Origin: Streptomonospora nanhaiensis
Lineage (GTDB): Bacteria > Actinomycetota > Actinomycetes > Streptosporangiales > Streptosporangiaceae
NCBI RefSeq assembly: GCF_026642255.1
Contig: NZ_CP113264.1
Span: 186,001-250,000, forward strand
Reading direction: 5' to 3'
DNA: 64,000 nucleotides
Numbering within the stretch: the first letter of the stretch is position 1; each line of letters opens with the position of its first letter. The notes beneath the pieces are model-generated. The model worked only from the letters and a program-made list of their open reading frames with translations, ran no database searches and was not told the origin of the DNA. Both the position numbers and the translations under genes were made by a program. Below, piece after piece: positions 33,838 to 43,199 of this stretch.

Positions 33838-35640
33838 CTACTCCGCGGTGAAGCGGATGCGGTGCCGCCCCTCGGCCCCGTCCGGGATCGTCTCCACCTC
33901 GTCGGAGGACTGGGTGTACCCGGAGGAGTCGGTGGCGCGCACCTCCACCGCGTGCATCCCCGGGCCGACCCGCGTCTCCGCGACCCACTGGACCCAGGTG
34001 TCGGCGCCCGGCGTCCGGGCCAGTTCGGCCGGCCACCACTCGCCGTCGTCCACGCGGACCTCGACCGCGTCGATCCCGGTGTGCTGCGACCAGGCCACAC
34101 CGGCCAGGACGACGTCCCCGGCGGCGGTCCGCGTGAAGTCGCCGGGCACGTCCACCCGCGACATGGTCTTGACCGGTCCCCGCTCCGCCCACCCGCGGTC
34201 GGACCAGTAGGCCTGCCTGTCGGCGAACCGGGTGAGCTCGATGTCGGTGACCCACTTGGTGGCGCTCACGTAGCCGAAGAGGCCGGGCACGACCATGCGC
34301 GCCGGGAACCCGTGCTCGTGAGTGAGCGGACGGCCGCCCATGCCGACGGCGAGGAGGGCGTCGCGCCCGTCCATGACGGTCTCGGTGGGGGTGCCGCAGG
34401 TCCACCCGTCGTGGGAGGTGCTGAGGATCTGGTCGGCACCGGCGCGGACTCCGGCGCGGCGCAGGAGGTCCGCGAGGGGGTACCCGAGCCAGCGGGTGTT
34501 GCCGACGAGGTCGCCGCCGACCGGGTTGGACACGCAGGACAGGGTGATGTCGGCCTCGACGAGGGGCAGGCCGAGGAGTTCTTCCATGTCGATCTCGAAC
34601 GGCCGCTCCACCCTCCCGTGGACCCTCAGCACCCACCGGGAGGCGTCGAGCCGGGGGACGGTGAGGGCGGTGTCGATGCGGTAGAACTCGTCGGCGGGGG
34701 TGCTGAACGGGGTCAGGCCGGGGATGCCGAGGTCGGTTCCGGCGGGCAGCGCGGGCAGCGGGACGGCGGCGGCCGGCAGGGCCGGGGCGGGTCGCCCGGG
34801 GGGACCGCCGAGGAGGGCCGGGAGCCGGAGGCCGAGCGTGCCCGCCGCGCCCGAGGCGGCGAGGACCCCGGCGGCGGTGAGGACGAACCGCCGCCCCGCG
34901 CCGGTCGGCGCCGACCCGTCTCCCCCGGCGGGCGCGGACGGGCCGCCGGACCCGTCGTCCCCTGCGGGCCGGCGGGCGCCTCGGCCCTCATCGGCCCCGG
35001 GGGTTCTCGTGTCCGCGTCGGTGACCGGGCCCGGGGCCGTGCCGGGAGCCGCGTCCCCGGTTCCGCCGGGCCCCCTCCCGGAGGCGTCGCGCCCGTCCGC
35101 CCCGGCCGGCGGGGCGGCTCCCCCTGTCCCGCCCGCGCTCCTCAGCAGCACCGCGAGCGCGGCGGCCCCGGCGAGGGCGGCGCACACCACGGACAGCGCC
35201 GCACCGGGGTCGTCGGCCCCGCGCAGCCACGTCGCGGCCAGCCCCGCGGCGGCGAACGCGGCCAACCCGGCGAAGCCGACGGAGGGGCGGCGCAGCGCCA
35301 CCGCCCCGAGCGTGCCCCCGGACACCGCCAGGACGGCCACGATCCCCGCGAGGAGTACGGCCTTGTCGGCGGTCCCGAACAGCGTGATCGCCGTCTCCAC
35401 CAGCCACGTGGGGCTCAGTTCCACGACGGCGTCGCCCACCGCCACCACCGGCGGGGAGGACCGGACCGCGGCGGCGGCCAGCTGTGCGGCGCCCAGTGCC
35501 GCGCCGACGACGAGCAGGCCGACGACCGGTCCCGTCCACCGGCCGGGGAACGGCCTCGCGCGCGCTGTGCCCTCTCCCGTTCCGGCGGTGCTCGGGCCGG
35601 AGGCGGGATCGGCGGACCGGGGGGACCTCTTCGCGGACAT
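33838..35640 (-). CDS. Membrane-anchored SUOX-type molybdopterin oxidoreductase, copy 1
   Basis: A 600-aa paralog of the gene 85 bp downstream, with the same layout: four N-terminal helices (about 36-168), a low-complexity Gly/Pro/Ala linker, an internal twin-Arg motif GAGRRFVLTAAG (Arg250-251), and a molybdopterin domain with Cys369 in LSCVSN and a dimerisation domain ending HRIRFTAE in both. The catalytic domains are much closer to each other than the linkers, so the linkers evolve freely. It is the first gene of the SigK-locus transcript. No molybdopterin biosynthesis genes are in the window. Confidence 0.88.
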   Translation of the reverse strand: MSAKRSPRSADPASGPSTAGTGEGTARARPFPGRWTGPVVGLLVVGAALGAAQLAAAAVRSSPPVVAVGDAVVELSPTWLVETAITLFGTADKAVLLAGIVAVLAVSGGTLGAVALRRPSVGFAGLAAFAAAGLAATWLRGADDPGAALSVVCAALAGAAALAVLLRSAGGTGGAAPPAGADGRDASGRGPGGTGDAAPGTAPGPVTDADTRTPGADEGRGARRPAGDDGSGGPSAPAGGDGSAPTGAGRRFVLTAAGVLAASGAAGTLGLRLPALLGGPPGRPAPALPAAAVPLPALPAGTDLGIPGLTPFSTPADEFYRIDTALTVPRLDASRWVLRVHGRVERPFEIDMEELLGLPLVEADITLSCVSNPVGGDLVGNTRWLGYPLADLLRRAGVRAGADQILSTSHDGWTCGTPTETVMDGRDALLAVGMGGRPLTHEHGFPARMVVPGLFGYVSATKWVTDIELTRFADRQAYWSDRGWAERGPVKTMSRVDVPGDFTRTAAGDVVLAGVAWSQHTGIDAVEVRVDDGEWWPAELARTPGADTWVQWVAETRVGPGMHAVEVRATDSSGYTQSSDEVETIPDGAEGRHRIRFTAE

Positions 35641-35726
35641 GCCACCAAGAATCCCCCACCCGGGGGTTCACCGCCAGAGCCGTCGCCGTCCACGGCGGGG
35701 CCGGGCGCCTCCTGGACGCACGTCGA

Positions 35727-35756
35727 GGGCCCCAGCGCCGAACGGCGCTGGGGCCC
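35727..35756. terminator. Strong hairpin upstream of the oxidoreductase genes
   Basis: Perfect 14-bp arms at 35727-35740 and 35743-35756 around AA. It follows the stop of a possible small minus-strand gene at 35773 by 17 bp, so it may be that gene's terminator. Confidence 0.7.
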
Positions 35757-35772
35757 GAGAGTTCAATACCAC

Positions 35773-35940
35773 CTACCGGCCGCTGCCGGTCTTCCGCTGC
35801 CCGAAGTCGAGCTGGGACGGGATCGCGGGGATCGCGGTTGTGTGACCGTGGACCACCTTCTTCCGAACCGGGCCTTGCGGTGCCCGGGCGAACGTTCCGC
35901 GCCGGGCGGTCCTGATGGCACCTACTCCTCTCGATCTCAC
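35773..35940 (-). CDS. Possible 55-aa basic small protein
   Basis: An open frame from GTG at 35940 to TAG at 35773. It is rich in Arg, Lys and His, with blocks GTFARAPQGPVRKKVV and SQLDFGQRKTG, and is followed by a strong terminator-like hairpin. A perfect-looking AGAGGAGTAGGTGCC site lies before an ATC codon at 35916, so translation might begin there with a non-standard start. I do not recognise a family. It could equally be a small RNA gene or chance. Confidence 0.35.
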   Translation of the reverse strand: MRSRGVGAIRTARRGTFARAPQGPVRKKVVHGHTTAIPAIPSQLDFGQRKTGSGR

Positions 35941-35957
35941 TGCGTGCACTGTCTTCC

Positions 35958-36392
35958 ACTGCGGTGCTACCGGCTCCCGGCGCCGTGCCGCTGAGCGCGC
36001 CGGTCGAGCCCTACCGCGTTCTTCGTCCTGCTGCGGCGTCCCCTGGACGGGCGGGATGCCGGTCCTGCGTACTGCGGTGCTGCTCGTACTGCTTGTACAG
36101 CGGTGCTGCTGTCCTACCGGCTCCCGGTGTCTTGAAGCACGTGCACACCGTCGAGCCGTCCTGCGTTACCTCCTGCGCGGTGTTCCCCGGTACGGGCGGG
36201 ACACCGGTACTGCGGTGCTACCGGCTCCCGGCGCCGTGCCGCTGAGCGCGCCGGTCGAGCCCTACCGCGTTCTTCGTCCTGCTGCGGCGTCCCCTGGATG
36301 AGCGGGATGCCGGTCCTGCGTACTGCGGTGCTGCTGTCCTACCGGCTCCCGGTGTCTTGAAGCACGTGCACACCGTCGGGCCGTCCTGCGTT
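35958..36392. repeat. Tandem duplication of a ~250-bp non-coding unit
   Basis: Copy 1 begins at 35958 and copy 2 at 36209, offset 251 bp. The copies share long identical blocks: one from ACTGCGGTGCTACCGG to the CCCCTGGA near 36047/36298, and another from CCTACCGGCTCCCGGTG to GCGTT. Copy 2 lacks about 20-25 bp present in copy 1 near 36085-36110. Plus-strand ORFs over it are just repeat translations. Function unknown. Confidence 0.8.
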
Positions 36393-36762
36393 CCACCGGC
36401 GTATCCGGTGGTCCAGCCGTGTATCTCTGTGGCTACGACAGGAAATCTAGCAGCACTGAAGGGGCATGTCTACTCCAGCCACTGTAGTTTTCTGAGCTTT
36501 CCGGGAGAAGGTTTCCAGGAGGCGCGGGGGGACCTCCGGCCGTCGGCCGTCCCGGCCTCCGGCGGCGGGGCCGCGGAGAGCGGGGCCGGGCGGCCCGACG
36601 GCGCCTGTCGGCTCCTGTGCCGGTCCCGCCCTCCCGATTCCCGGACATCCCCCCTCCGAGCGGCCGGTATCCCGCCAACCGGGGACGTGGCGGTCGGTTC
36701 GGCCCTCCGAGTGCTGGAGGATGTTGCCGGTACGCCTCCCTCAACGATCGGAGTTCCCCCAC
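36393..36762. other. Upstream region of the OmpA-like lipoprotein gene
   Basis: A 370-bp gap with a short AT-richer stretch (about 36420-36500) that may contain the promoter. No gene is supported. Confidence 0.4.
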
Positions 36763-38367
36763 ATGGCGCGGAAGACGCCCATCACCGTGGTCGCGCTGAT
36801 GGTCTCGGGCAGTCTCCTGCTCAGCGGCTGCACGGTCACCGCGGACATATCCGACTGGTGGTCCGAGACGTTCGGAGACGCGTCGGGGCCGCCGACGGTC
36901 AGGGAGGAGTTCCCCTACGTCCGCGAGGGGCGCATCTTCCAGGACACCGGGCAGGACACGGAGATGCACTTCGCCGTCACCGGCCTGGAGCGCACCGACG
37001 ACTACACCGTCATGTACTACGAGGTGACCTACCCCGACGAGTTCTCCGGGCCCAACCGCAACCTGAGCATGGCCCACACCCTCGTGGACCCGCTCAGCGG
37101 CCGGGTCTACCGCCAGTTCCTGGACGGGGAGGGGCTCAAGTACGGGTCGGAGAGCCCGAACCAGGACGGCCTGTACCCGGTCCACGACGGCGTCACCAAC
37201 GAGTACGTGCGCTACTTCCCCCGCATCCCCGACGAGGTGCGGCAGGTGACCTTCGTCGGAAGCGGCCTCGGAGCGATGACGGGCATCCCCGTCCAGGACG
37301 TGGAGGAGGAGCGGCCGGACCCGGAGAGCCCCAACGGTCCCGACCACCTCACCCTGGACGCTCCGCCGCCCCGCGGCGAGAACCTCACCTTCGTGAACCG
37401 CCGCCCCGACGAGGACGCGGTGGCGGACGAGGGTTGGGTGCAGAGCTTCGTGGACTCCGAGATCGCCTCCACCACGCGGGACGGCGACCGCGAGATCATC
37501 TCCCTGCACTCCGACGTCATGTTCGAGTTCGACCGCTCCGACCTGACGGCGGACGCCGAGGACGTGGTGCGCCGGGCCGCCACCACGCTGGCCGCGAACG
37601 TCGATCCGGACGAGCCGGCCATCACCGTCATCGGGCACACCGACGGCATCGGCGACGACTCCTACAACGACAACCTCTCGGTCGAGCGGGCGGAGAGCGT
37701 CCGCGACCTGCTCGCCGAGGAGCTGGGCACCGACTTCACCCTGGAGGTCGAGGGCCGGGGCAAGCGCGAGCCGGTCGCCCGCGAGGGCGGGCCCGACGAC
37801 GACGAGGCCCGCGCCCGCAACCGCCGCGTCGAGTTCTCCTACGTGTTCAACACGACGGTCGAGGCGACGGAGGAAGAGGAGTACGACGACGACGGGCTGG
37901 GCGTCGCGCAGCGCAACGTCACCTGGCCGGCGCCCTACGACGCGGACCCGGGGTCCGTGGTGGCCGAGGGCGAGCTGGACGGGGTGCGCCTGGAGGTCTA
38001 CCCCCTGCGCCGCGACGGCGCGTACGTGATCGGCACGGTCGCGCTGACCAACACCACCGGCGAGCCGACCATCCCCGATCTGGGCGGCCAGGAGGCCGTG
38101 CAGGCCGGCGGCCCGGAGCAGTTCAACAAGGGCACGCTCGGCGGCTTCCAGCTGCTGGAGCCGGAGAGCGGGCTGGTGCGCTACGTGGCGCAGATGGACT
38201 TCGGCGAGGGCCGCTACAGCAGCTTCGCCGAGGAGGTCCACATGCTCCAGCCCGGCAACACCTACAACCTGGTCGCCGTGTTCCCGGCGCCTCCGGTGGA
38301 CGTGGAGGAGCTGACCCTGCGGGCCGGGCCGTTCGGTGAGTTCGAGGAGGTCCCGGTCGAGTACTAG
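36763..38367 (+). CDS. OmpA-domain lipoprotein
   Basis: A 534-aa lipoprotein; lipobox LLLSGC gives Cys23. The middle holds an OmpA-like peptidoglycan-binding domain (about 235-350) with SDVMFEFDRSDLTADAEDVV, VIGHTDGIGDDSYNDNLSVERAESVRDLL and EGRGKREPVA..(N)..RARNRRVEF. The Asp and Arg residues that hold diaminopimelate are present. Flanking domains of about 210 and 180 residues are not recognised. It probably links the membrane to the cell wall. The start at MARKTP has CGGAG 10 nt upstream. It stands alone, with a terminator after it. Confidence 0.9.
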   Translation: MARKTPITVVALMVSGSLLLSGCTVTADISDWWSETFGDASGPPTVREEFPYVREGRIFQDTGQDTEMHFAVTGLERTDDYTVMYYEVTYPDEFSGPNRNLSMAHTLVDPLSGRVYRQFLDGEGLKYGSESPNQDGLYPVHDGVTNEYVRYFPRIPDEVRQVTFVGSGLGAMTGIPVQDVEEERPDPESPNGPDHLTLDAPPPRGENLTFVNRRPDEDAVADEGWVQSFVDSEIASTTRDGDREIISLHSDVMFEFDRSDLTADAEDVVRRAATTLAANVDPDEPAITVIGHTDGIGDDSYNDNLSVERAESVRDLLAEELGTDFTLEVEGRGKREPVAREGGPDDDEARARNRRVEFSYVFNTTVEATEEEEYDDDGLGVAQRNVTWPAPYDADPGSVVAEGELDGVRLEVYPLRRDGAYVIGTVALTNTTGEPTIPDLGGQEAVQAGGPEQFNKGTLGGFQLLEPESGLVRYVAQMDFGEGRYSSFAEEVHMLQPGNTYNLVAVFPAPPVDVEELTLRAGPFGEFEEVPVEY

Positions 38368-38457
38368 CCGGCCGGAGGCCCCGCCCCCCGGTGCTCCGGT
38401 AGGTGCGGTGGGGCCCGGCGGGCCGCGGCGGAGACCCGGACCCGCCGGACCCCGCCC

Positions 38458-38519
38458 CCGGCGCGGGGCCTCCGGGGCCCCCGGCGCGGGGCCTCCGGGG
38501 CCCCTGGAGCCCCTGGAGC
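38458..38519. repeat. GC-rich tandem repeats between convergent genes
   Basis: A 23-bp unit occurs twice perfectly (38458-38480 and 38481-38503), followed by CCCTGGAGC twice (38502-38510, 38511-38519). Non-coding. Confidence 0.7.
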
Positions 38520-38571
38520 CCCGGAGGGTCCGGGACGGCCGCGGGGGCTGGGCCGGGGTCGCAGAAGCCGC

Positions 38572-38604
38572 GAGGGGCCGTCAGCGCGACGCTGACGGCC
38601 CCTC
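38572..38604. terminator. Bidirectional hairpin between convergent lipoprotein genes
   Basis: Perfect 15-bp arms at 38572-38586 and 38590-38604 with loop CGA. Confidence 0.8.
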
Positions 38605-38643
38605 GTCGTGTGTGCGGCGTCCGGAGCCCGGCCCCGCGCGCGG

Positions 38644-39348
38644 TCAGCCGCGGACGCGCTCGGCGGCCTGCATGACGATCCGCTCCAGGTCCTCGCGGGG
38701 GACCTCCTCGCCGTAGGCGATCACGGTCACGTACAGGTCGCCCGGCAGGGACAGGTACAGGTTGCGGCTCGAACCGTCCACGGTCCCCACGTACTCCAGG
38801 TCGCCGCCCAGGGAGTCGGACTCGTCGGTGTGGTAGGTGTCCACGTCCACGTCGATGTCCACCTCCCAGTTCATCTCCTCCTCGGCGCCGGGCACCTGGA
38901 CGACGTCCGGGTTGGCGCTGGGGTCGGCGCCGGACGTGAAGACCAGGGTGAGGGAGGGGGCGCCCGCGGTGCCGCTCCCGTCGCTGAAGGAGCACACCAC
39001 CTGCTCGGCGCCGTCGATCCCCTCCACCGGGCCGGCGTCCTCGGCGAGGACGGGTCCCGGGGCCAGGTCGCCGACGACCTCGGCGGCCCCGGCCGCGGCG
39101 CAGGAATCGGGGAGCCCGTAGGACGAGGCCTCCTGCTCCGTCTCCTCTTCCTCCCCCTCCTCGGCGCCGGGCTCGGCGCTCGGGTCCTCGTCCGGTGACT
39201 CCTCGCCGTCTGCGGAGAAGAAGCTGAAGTCCATGTCGAACTCGTCGGTGTCGACCACGTCACAGCCGACGAGGACGAATCCGCCGACGACGACGGCGAC
39301 GGCGGCCGTGCCCAGGCACGACAGGGGGGAGGACGGGATCAGTCGCAT
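38644..39348 (-). CDS. Acidic lipoprotein of unknown function (DUF3558-like)
   Basis: A 234-aa lipoprotein with lipobox VLVGC (Cys29), a long Glu/Asp-rich linker (about 40-75) and a small folded domain with two Cys (LPDSCAAAG and QVVCSFSDG). The Cys pattern and size resemble DUF3558-type actinobacterial lipoproteins, but the match is weak. The ATG at 39348 is chosen because it gives a proper signal peptide. Confidence 0.75.
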   Translation of the reverse strand: MRLIPSSPLSCLGTAAVAVVVGGFVLVGCDVVDTDEFDMDFSFFSADGEESPDEDPSAEPGAEEGEEEETEQEASSYGLPDSCAAAGAAEVVGDLAPGPVLAEDAGPVEGIDGAEQVVCSFSDGSGTAGAPSLTLVFTSGADPSANPDVVQVPGAEEEMNWEVDIDVDVDTYHTDESDSLGGDLEYVGTVDGSSRNLYLSLPGDLYVTVIAYGEEVPREDLERIVMQAAERVRG

Positions 39349-39995
39349 GGGTGGCTTTCGGTTCGGGGAGCGCCGGGCGGACGGGAGTGGCGCCGACGGG
39401 GGACACACGGAAACCTAGCAAGTTCCGCGTCCCCCCATCGATCGGACACCGCCGCGCCCCGTCCCGGCCCCCGTCCCGCCCGGCCCCCGTCCCGCCCGCG
39501 CCCCGTCCTTCCCGGGCGCCGGCCGCACACGGCGGCGGCCCGTCCCCGGGACCCCTGGCGCCCCGCCCCGCCCGGTCCCCGGAGCGGGGGCGGCGGACGG
39601 TCCGGCGCGGGTCCCCGGCGGCGGATTCCGCGTGTGTTTTCGGCATACCGGGATCAGGATCCTGGATAGTCGGCACCGTTGGGTCCGTTTTATGTACTTA
39701 TGTGGCGAAACGGTGAACTCTTTCTGGTTCCGGTGGTTATAACGTGTGTCACGCCCGTTCCATGCGAAACCTCTCGGAGGCCCTGGCCCCCGAACTCCCC
39801 GAGCCGGTTTTCCCCCGCACCCCGACCCCCCTTCCAGAACTCCCCCACCCCCCTTTTCCAAGCCCCTGATCTCGACGTATCCGTTTTCCCGCCGTTCCTT
39901 TCCCCGGTCCGGACCTCCCGGACGCGACGCCCGCCGACCCGGTCCGGGGCGGGTTCCCCCGCCCGTCCGAACATCTTCGAGAGTGAGACCCGTCC
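39349..39995. other. Intergenic region upstream of the LysR gene
   Basis: No supported gene in about 650 bp. The first part (39457-39510) is a run of C-rich near-repeats (CCCCGTCCCG type), whose minus strand has many G-runs. The second part (about 39630-39740) is AT-richer and ends with GGTTATAACG, a possible promoter. Confidence 0.45.
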
Positions 39996-40997
39996 ATGCT
40001 CGACGCGGACATCCGCCTGGAGTGGTTCGTCTCCTTCCTGGCCGTCATCGACACCGGGAGCTTCGTCGCCGCGGCCGAGTCCACCCGCAGGTCCCAGCCG
40101 CGCGTGAGCCAGCACGTGGCCGCGCTCGAACGCGAGATCGGCCAGCCCCTCTTCGACCGCAAGAAGCGCCCGGTCCGCCTCACGGAGGCGGGTGACGCCC
40201 TCGCCGTCCAGGCCCGCAACGTGCTCCGCGCGCTGGAGGCGGCCGAGTCCGCCATGGCCCCCTGGCGCGGAGGCACGCGCGGCATCGTCTCCCTCGGCTC
40301 CTACCCGAGCGCCAGCGCAGCGTTCGTCCCCGGCCTCCTCAAGAACCTCATCGCCGAGGACCCCGACGTCAAGGTCGTCCTCGTGGAGCGCTCCACCCTC
40401 GAACTCGACGAGGCCCTCGCGTCCGGGGGGATCGACCTCTACCTGCGGCCGATGTCGCCCCGGCCCACGTCCCCCTCGGTCACCAGCCTGCCCCTGTGGT
40501 CCGAGCCGCTCGTGGTCCTGCACGCGGAGGGCCACCCCCTCGGGGACGTGCCCGACCCCGTGCCCGTCGACGCCGTCGCGGAACACCCCATCGTGTCCAT
40601 CGGACGTCTCGACGCCCCGGAGACCTCGGAGTTCGAGTCCTACCGGGTGTTCCAGGAGCGGGGGCTGCAGATCGACCCGATCCAGGCCACCAACCAGCCG
40701 CAGACGCTCGTGTCGATGGTCGCCGAGGGCATCGGCGTCGGCGTCACGAACTGGCTGGCGGCGTCGATCGCGGACACCAGCGGGGTCCGGATCAGGCGGC
40801 TCGAAGGGCCCCCCGAGCGGCGGGTCGCCGTGTGCTGGGACTCGACGCGCCCCCTCACCCCGGCCGCCCGCAGCGTCCTGCGGACCATCACCGAACAGCC
40901 GAGTCCCACAGGCACCGTCAGAGTCATCTCGCCACGGAAGCGTTCATCCGACACAGTATTCACTTCTCGAATACCGTCATCAGGGAATAGGACTTAA
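39996..40997 (+). CDS. LysR-family transcriptional regulator
   Basis: A 333-aa regulator with the LysR HTH FVSFLAVIDTGSFVAAAESTRRSQPRVSQHVAALEREIGQPLFDRKKRPVRLTEAG (about 11-66) and a substrate-binding domain with LVSMVAEGIGVGV. It lies 211 bp upstream of the ABC/SDR/cupin cluster in the same direction. LysR proteins usually control adjacent catabolic genes in response to the substrate. Confidence 0.92.
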   Translation: MLDADIRLEWFVSFLAVIDTGSFVAAAESTRRSQPRVSQHVAALEREIGQPLFDRKKRPVRLTEAGDALAVQARNVLRALEAAESAMAPWRGGTRGIVSLGSYPSASAAFVPGLLKNLIAEDPDVKVVLVERSTLELDEALASGGIDLYLRPMSPRPTSPSVTSLPLWSEPLVVLHAEGHPLGDVPDPVPVDAVAEHPIVSIGRLDAPETSEFESYRVFQERGLQIDPIQATNQPQTLVSMVAEGIGVGVTNWLAASIADTSGVRIRRLEGPPERRVAVCWDSTRPLTPAARSVLRTITEQPSPTGTVRVISPRKRSSDTVFTSRIPSSGNRT

Positions 40998-41208
40998 CGC
41001 CAGGGTGGCGCGGATAGTAGCGTCAACCACGCGAAACGGCGGAGGGGATTCAGACCGGCGCGAACCGTCATCCCCTTCCGAGCTCCCCCTTTTTCACTCT
41101 CCGCTACCCCCGTTCGTGACAGGCGACAGCCATTCCCCGATCTCCCCTGGTGGGTCGGGGTGAGCCGGGGTTCGCGGGGGTGCCACCCTGTGTGATCGGA
41201 AGAAGTCC

Positions 41209-42348
41209 ATGCCTCGACTTTCCCAGCTGTCCCTCGCCGCGACATGTTCGTCGGTGCTTCTGCTCACCGCCTGTACCGGGGGCTCGACCGTCGACGACGA
41301 CGTCGAGGGCGCCGACGCGGGCTCGGGCTCGCTGACGAGCATCAACGCCGGCTACGTCTCCGCGATCGACCAGATCGGCCTGCCGATCGGCACCGAGCGG
41401 GGCCTCTTCGAGGAGCGCGACCTCGACGTCACCCTCGCCGAGCCCTTCCCCACGGGCGTCGACGCGATCAACGCCCTGGAGGCGGGCGACGTCGACATCA
41501 TCCAGGTCGGCACCCCGGCCATCGCGGCCGCGCAGGAGGGCGCCGAGCTGAGCCTGGTCGGCAACTACACCGGCTCGGCCACCCAGCGCAGCATCGACGA
41601 GACCGCGGCCATCGTCGCGGCCGAGGGCTCCGAGATCGACGGCGAGGACCTGTCCACGCTGGAGGGCAAGTCGATCGGCGTCTCGATCGGCTCCATCAAC
41701 CACCTCTACCTGCTCGGGCTGCTGGAGGACCTCCGCATCGACACGGACGACGTGGAGCTCGTCAACACCGCCCCGCCGGACATGGCGGTGGCCCTGGAGA
41801 CCGGCGGCATCGACGCGGCCGTCATCTGGGACCCGTGGCCGATCACCATCACCGAGCAGGTCGAGGGCTCGGAGATCGTCCTGAGGGGCGGCGGCTACAT
41901 CCCCTTCATCGGCTACATCGTCACCACGCCGACCTTCCTGGAGGAGAACCCCGAGGCCGTCGAGGAGTTCCTCGCCGCACGGGCCGCCTCCGACCAGTGG
42001 ATCCGCGAGAACCCCGAGGAGGCCGCCTCCTCGGCCGTCCAGTGGCTCACCGGCACCGACCCCGAGGTCGCCCAGGAGGCCATGCAGTACAACGTGGCGC
42101 AGCTCGACCCCCGCTTCTCCGCCTGCAACTACCTGGCGCTGGACACGGTCGGGCAGCTGCTCGCCAACCAGGGCGAGATCGACTTCGACTTCGACATCAA
42201 CGACTACTTCGAGCCCGGCCCGATCGTGTCGGTCATGGAGGAGAACCCCGAGCTGTTCGAGGACCTCCAGGACATCCCCGACGCCGCGGCCATCGACGCC
42301 GACTACAACTTCGTGCGTGAGATCGCCCAGGAGTCGTGCGCGGTATGA
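41209..42348 (+). CDS. NitT/TauT-type ABC transporter substrate-binding lipoprotein
   Basis: A 379-aa lipoprotein; lipobox LLTAC gives Cys22. The NMT1/SsuA-like fold is seen in SINAGYVSAIDQIGLPIGTERGLFEERDLDV, DIIQVGTPAIAAAQEGAELSLVG, GKSIGVSIGSINHLYL and DAAVIWDPWPITI. Relatives bind sulfonates, nitrate or aromatic compounds. Its stop overlaps the next permease start (ATGA), so the transporter genes form a tight operon with all parts present. Confidence 0.92.
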   Translation: MPRLSQLSLAATCSSVLLLTACTGGSTVDDDVEGADAGSGSLTSINAGYVSAIDQIGLPIGTERGLFEERDLDVTLAEPFPTGVDAINALEAGDVDIIQVGTPAIAAAQEGAELSLVGNYTGSATQRSIDETAAIVAAEGSEIDGEDLSTLEGKSIGVSIGSINHLYLLGLLEDLRIDTDDVELVNTAPPDMAVALETGGIDAAVIWDPWPITITEQVEGSEIVLRGGGYIPFIGYIVTTPTFLEENPEAVEEFLAARAASDQWIRENPEEAASSAVQWLTGTDPEVAQEAMQYNVAQLDPRFSACNYLALDTVGQLLANQGEIDFDFDINDYFEPGPIVSVMEENPELFEDLQDIPDAAAIDADYNFVREIAQESCAV

Positions 42349-43199
42349 CCCCCGACCCTGTGCCGGCCGCCGGGCGCACCGCGCCCGGCGGCCGGGCGGC
42401 CCGGAGGGCCCGACGCGGCTCCGGGCCCGGGTTCGTCGGAGCGACGCTCTGGTTCACACTCCCGTTCGTGGTCCTGGTCGCCGTCTGGGCCGTGACCGTC
42501 GAGCTCACCGGCGTCCCCAGGCGGATCTTCCCGCAGGTGGACGACGTCGCCGCGGCCCTGGCCGACATGGCGGCGAGCGGTGAGCTCGCCAGGCACCTCG
42601 GCGCGAGCCTGTACCGGGTGCTCATGGGAAGCGCCATCGCCGTGGCGACCGGGCTCCCGTTCGGCATCGCCCTCGGCGCCAGCCCGGCCCTGTCCGCGTT
42701 CTTCTCCCCGCTGCTGCGGTTCTCCGTGGCGCTGGCGGGGATCGCGTGGATCCCCATCGCCACCCTGTGGCTGGGCTACGGCGACGGCGCCGTCATCTTC
42801 ATCGTGTGGAACGCCATGTTCTTCGCGCTGGCCTACAACACGATGCTGGGGGTCCGGCGCATCCCCGCGACCCTGCTGCGCTCCGCCCGGTCCATGGGCG
42901 CGAGCCGGTGGCGGATGTTCTGGGAGGTGCTCCTGCCCGGGGCGCTGCCCAGCGTCGTCAGCGGCCTGAGGATCGGGCTCGGCTACGGATGGCGCGGCCT
43001 GGTGGCCGCCGAGATCATCGCGAGCAGCGCCGGTCTCGGTTACGCGCTCTTCCTGGCCCAGAAGACCTTCTCCACGGACGTCATCATCGCCTCGATGGTC
43101 GTCATCGGCGTCCTGTGGCTGATCATGGACCGGCTCCTCCTGGCACCGCTGGAGAGGCGCACCATCGAGCGCTGGGGCATGACGGGAGGTGCGCGATGA
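42345..43199 (+). CDS. NitT/TauT-type ABC permease 1
   Basis: A 284-aa permease of the SsuC/TauC type with about six helices. The cytoplasmic coupling loop reads RSARSMGASRWRMFWEVLLPGALPSVVSGLRIGLGYGWRGLVAAE, the EAA motif. The ATG at 42345 overlaps the substrate-binding-protein stop. A Pro/Arg/Gly-rich N-terminus precedes the first helix. It pairs with the following permease. Confidence 0.92.
   Translation: MTPDPVPAAGRTAPGGRAARRARRGSGPGFVGATLWFTLPFVVLVAVWAVTVELTGVPRRIFPQVDDVAAALADMAASGELARHLGASLYRVLMGSAIAVATGLPFGIALGASPALSAFFSPLLRFSVALAGIAWIPIATLWLGYGDGAVIFIVWNAMFFALAYNTMLGVRRIPATLLRSARSMGASRWRMFWEVLLPGALPSVVSGLRIGLGYGWRGLVAAEIIASSAGLGYALFLAQKTFSTDVIIASMVVIGVLWLIMDRLLLAPLERRTIERWGMTGGAR

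Noticed and set aside
33838..35640. The two SUOX-type genes as an assembly duplication
   Set aside because: They differ throughout, especially in linkers and length (600 versus 569 aa), so they are genuine diverged paralogs.
35915..36301. 128-aa plus-strand ORF over the tandem repeats
   Set aside because: It only translates the repeated DNA; the second copy has an internal deletion that breaks any periodic protein.
39457..39510. C-rich near-repeat tract as a G-quadruplex switch
   Set aside because: G-runs on the minus strand are suggestive, but such tracts are common by chance at this GC content and nothing else supports function.
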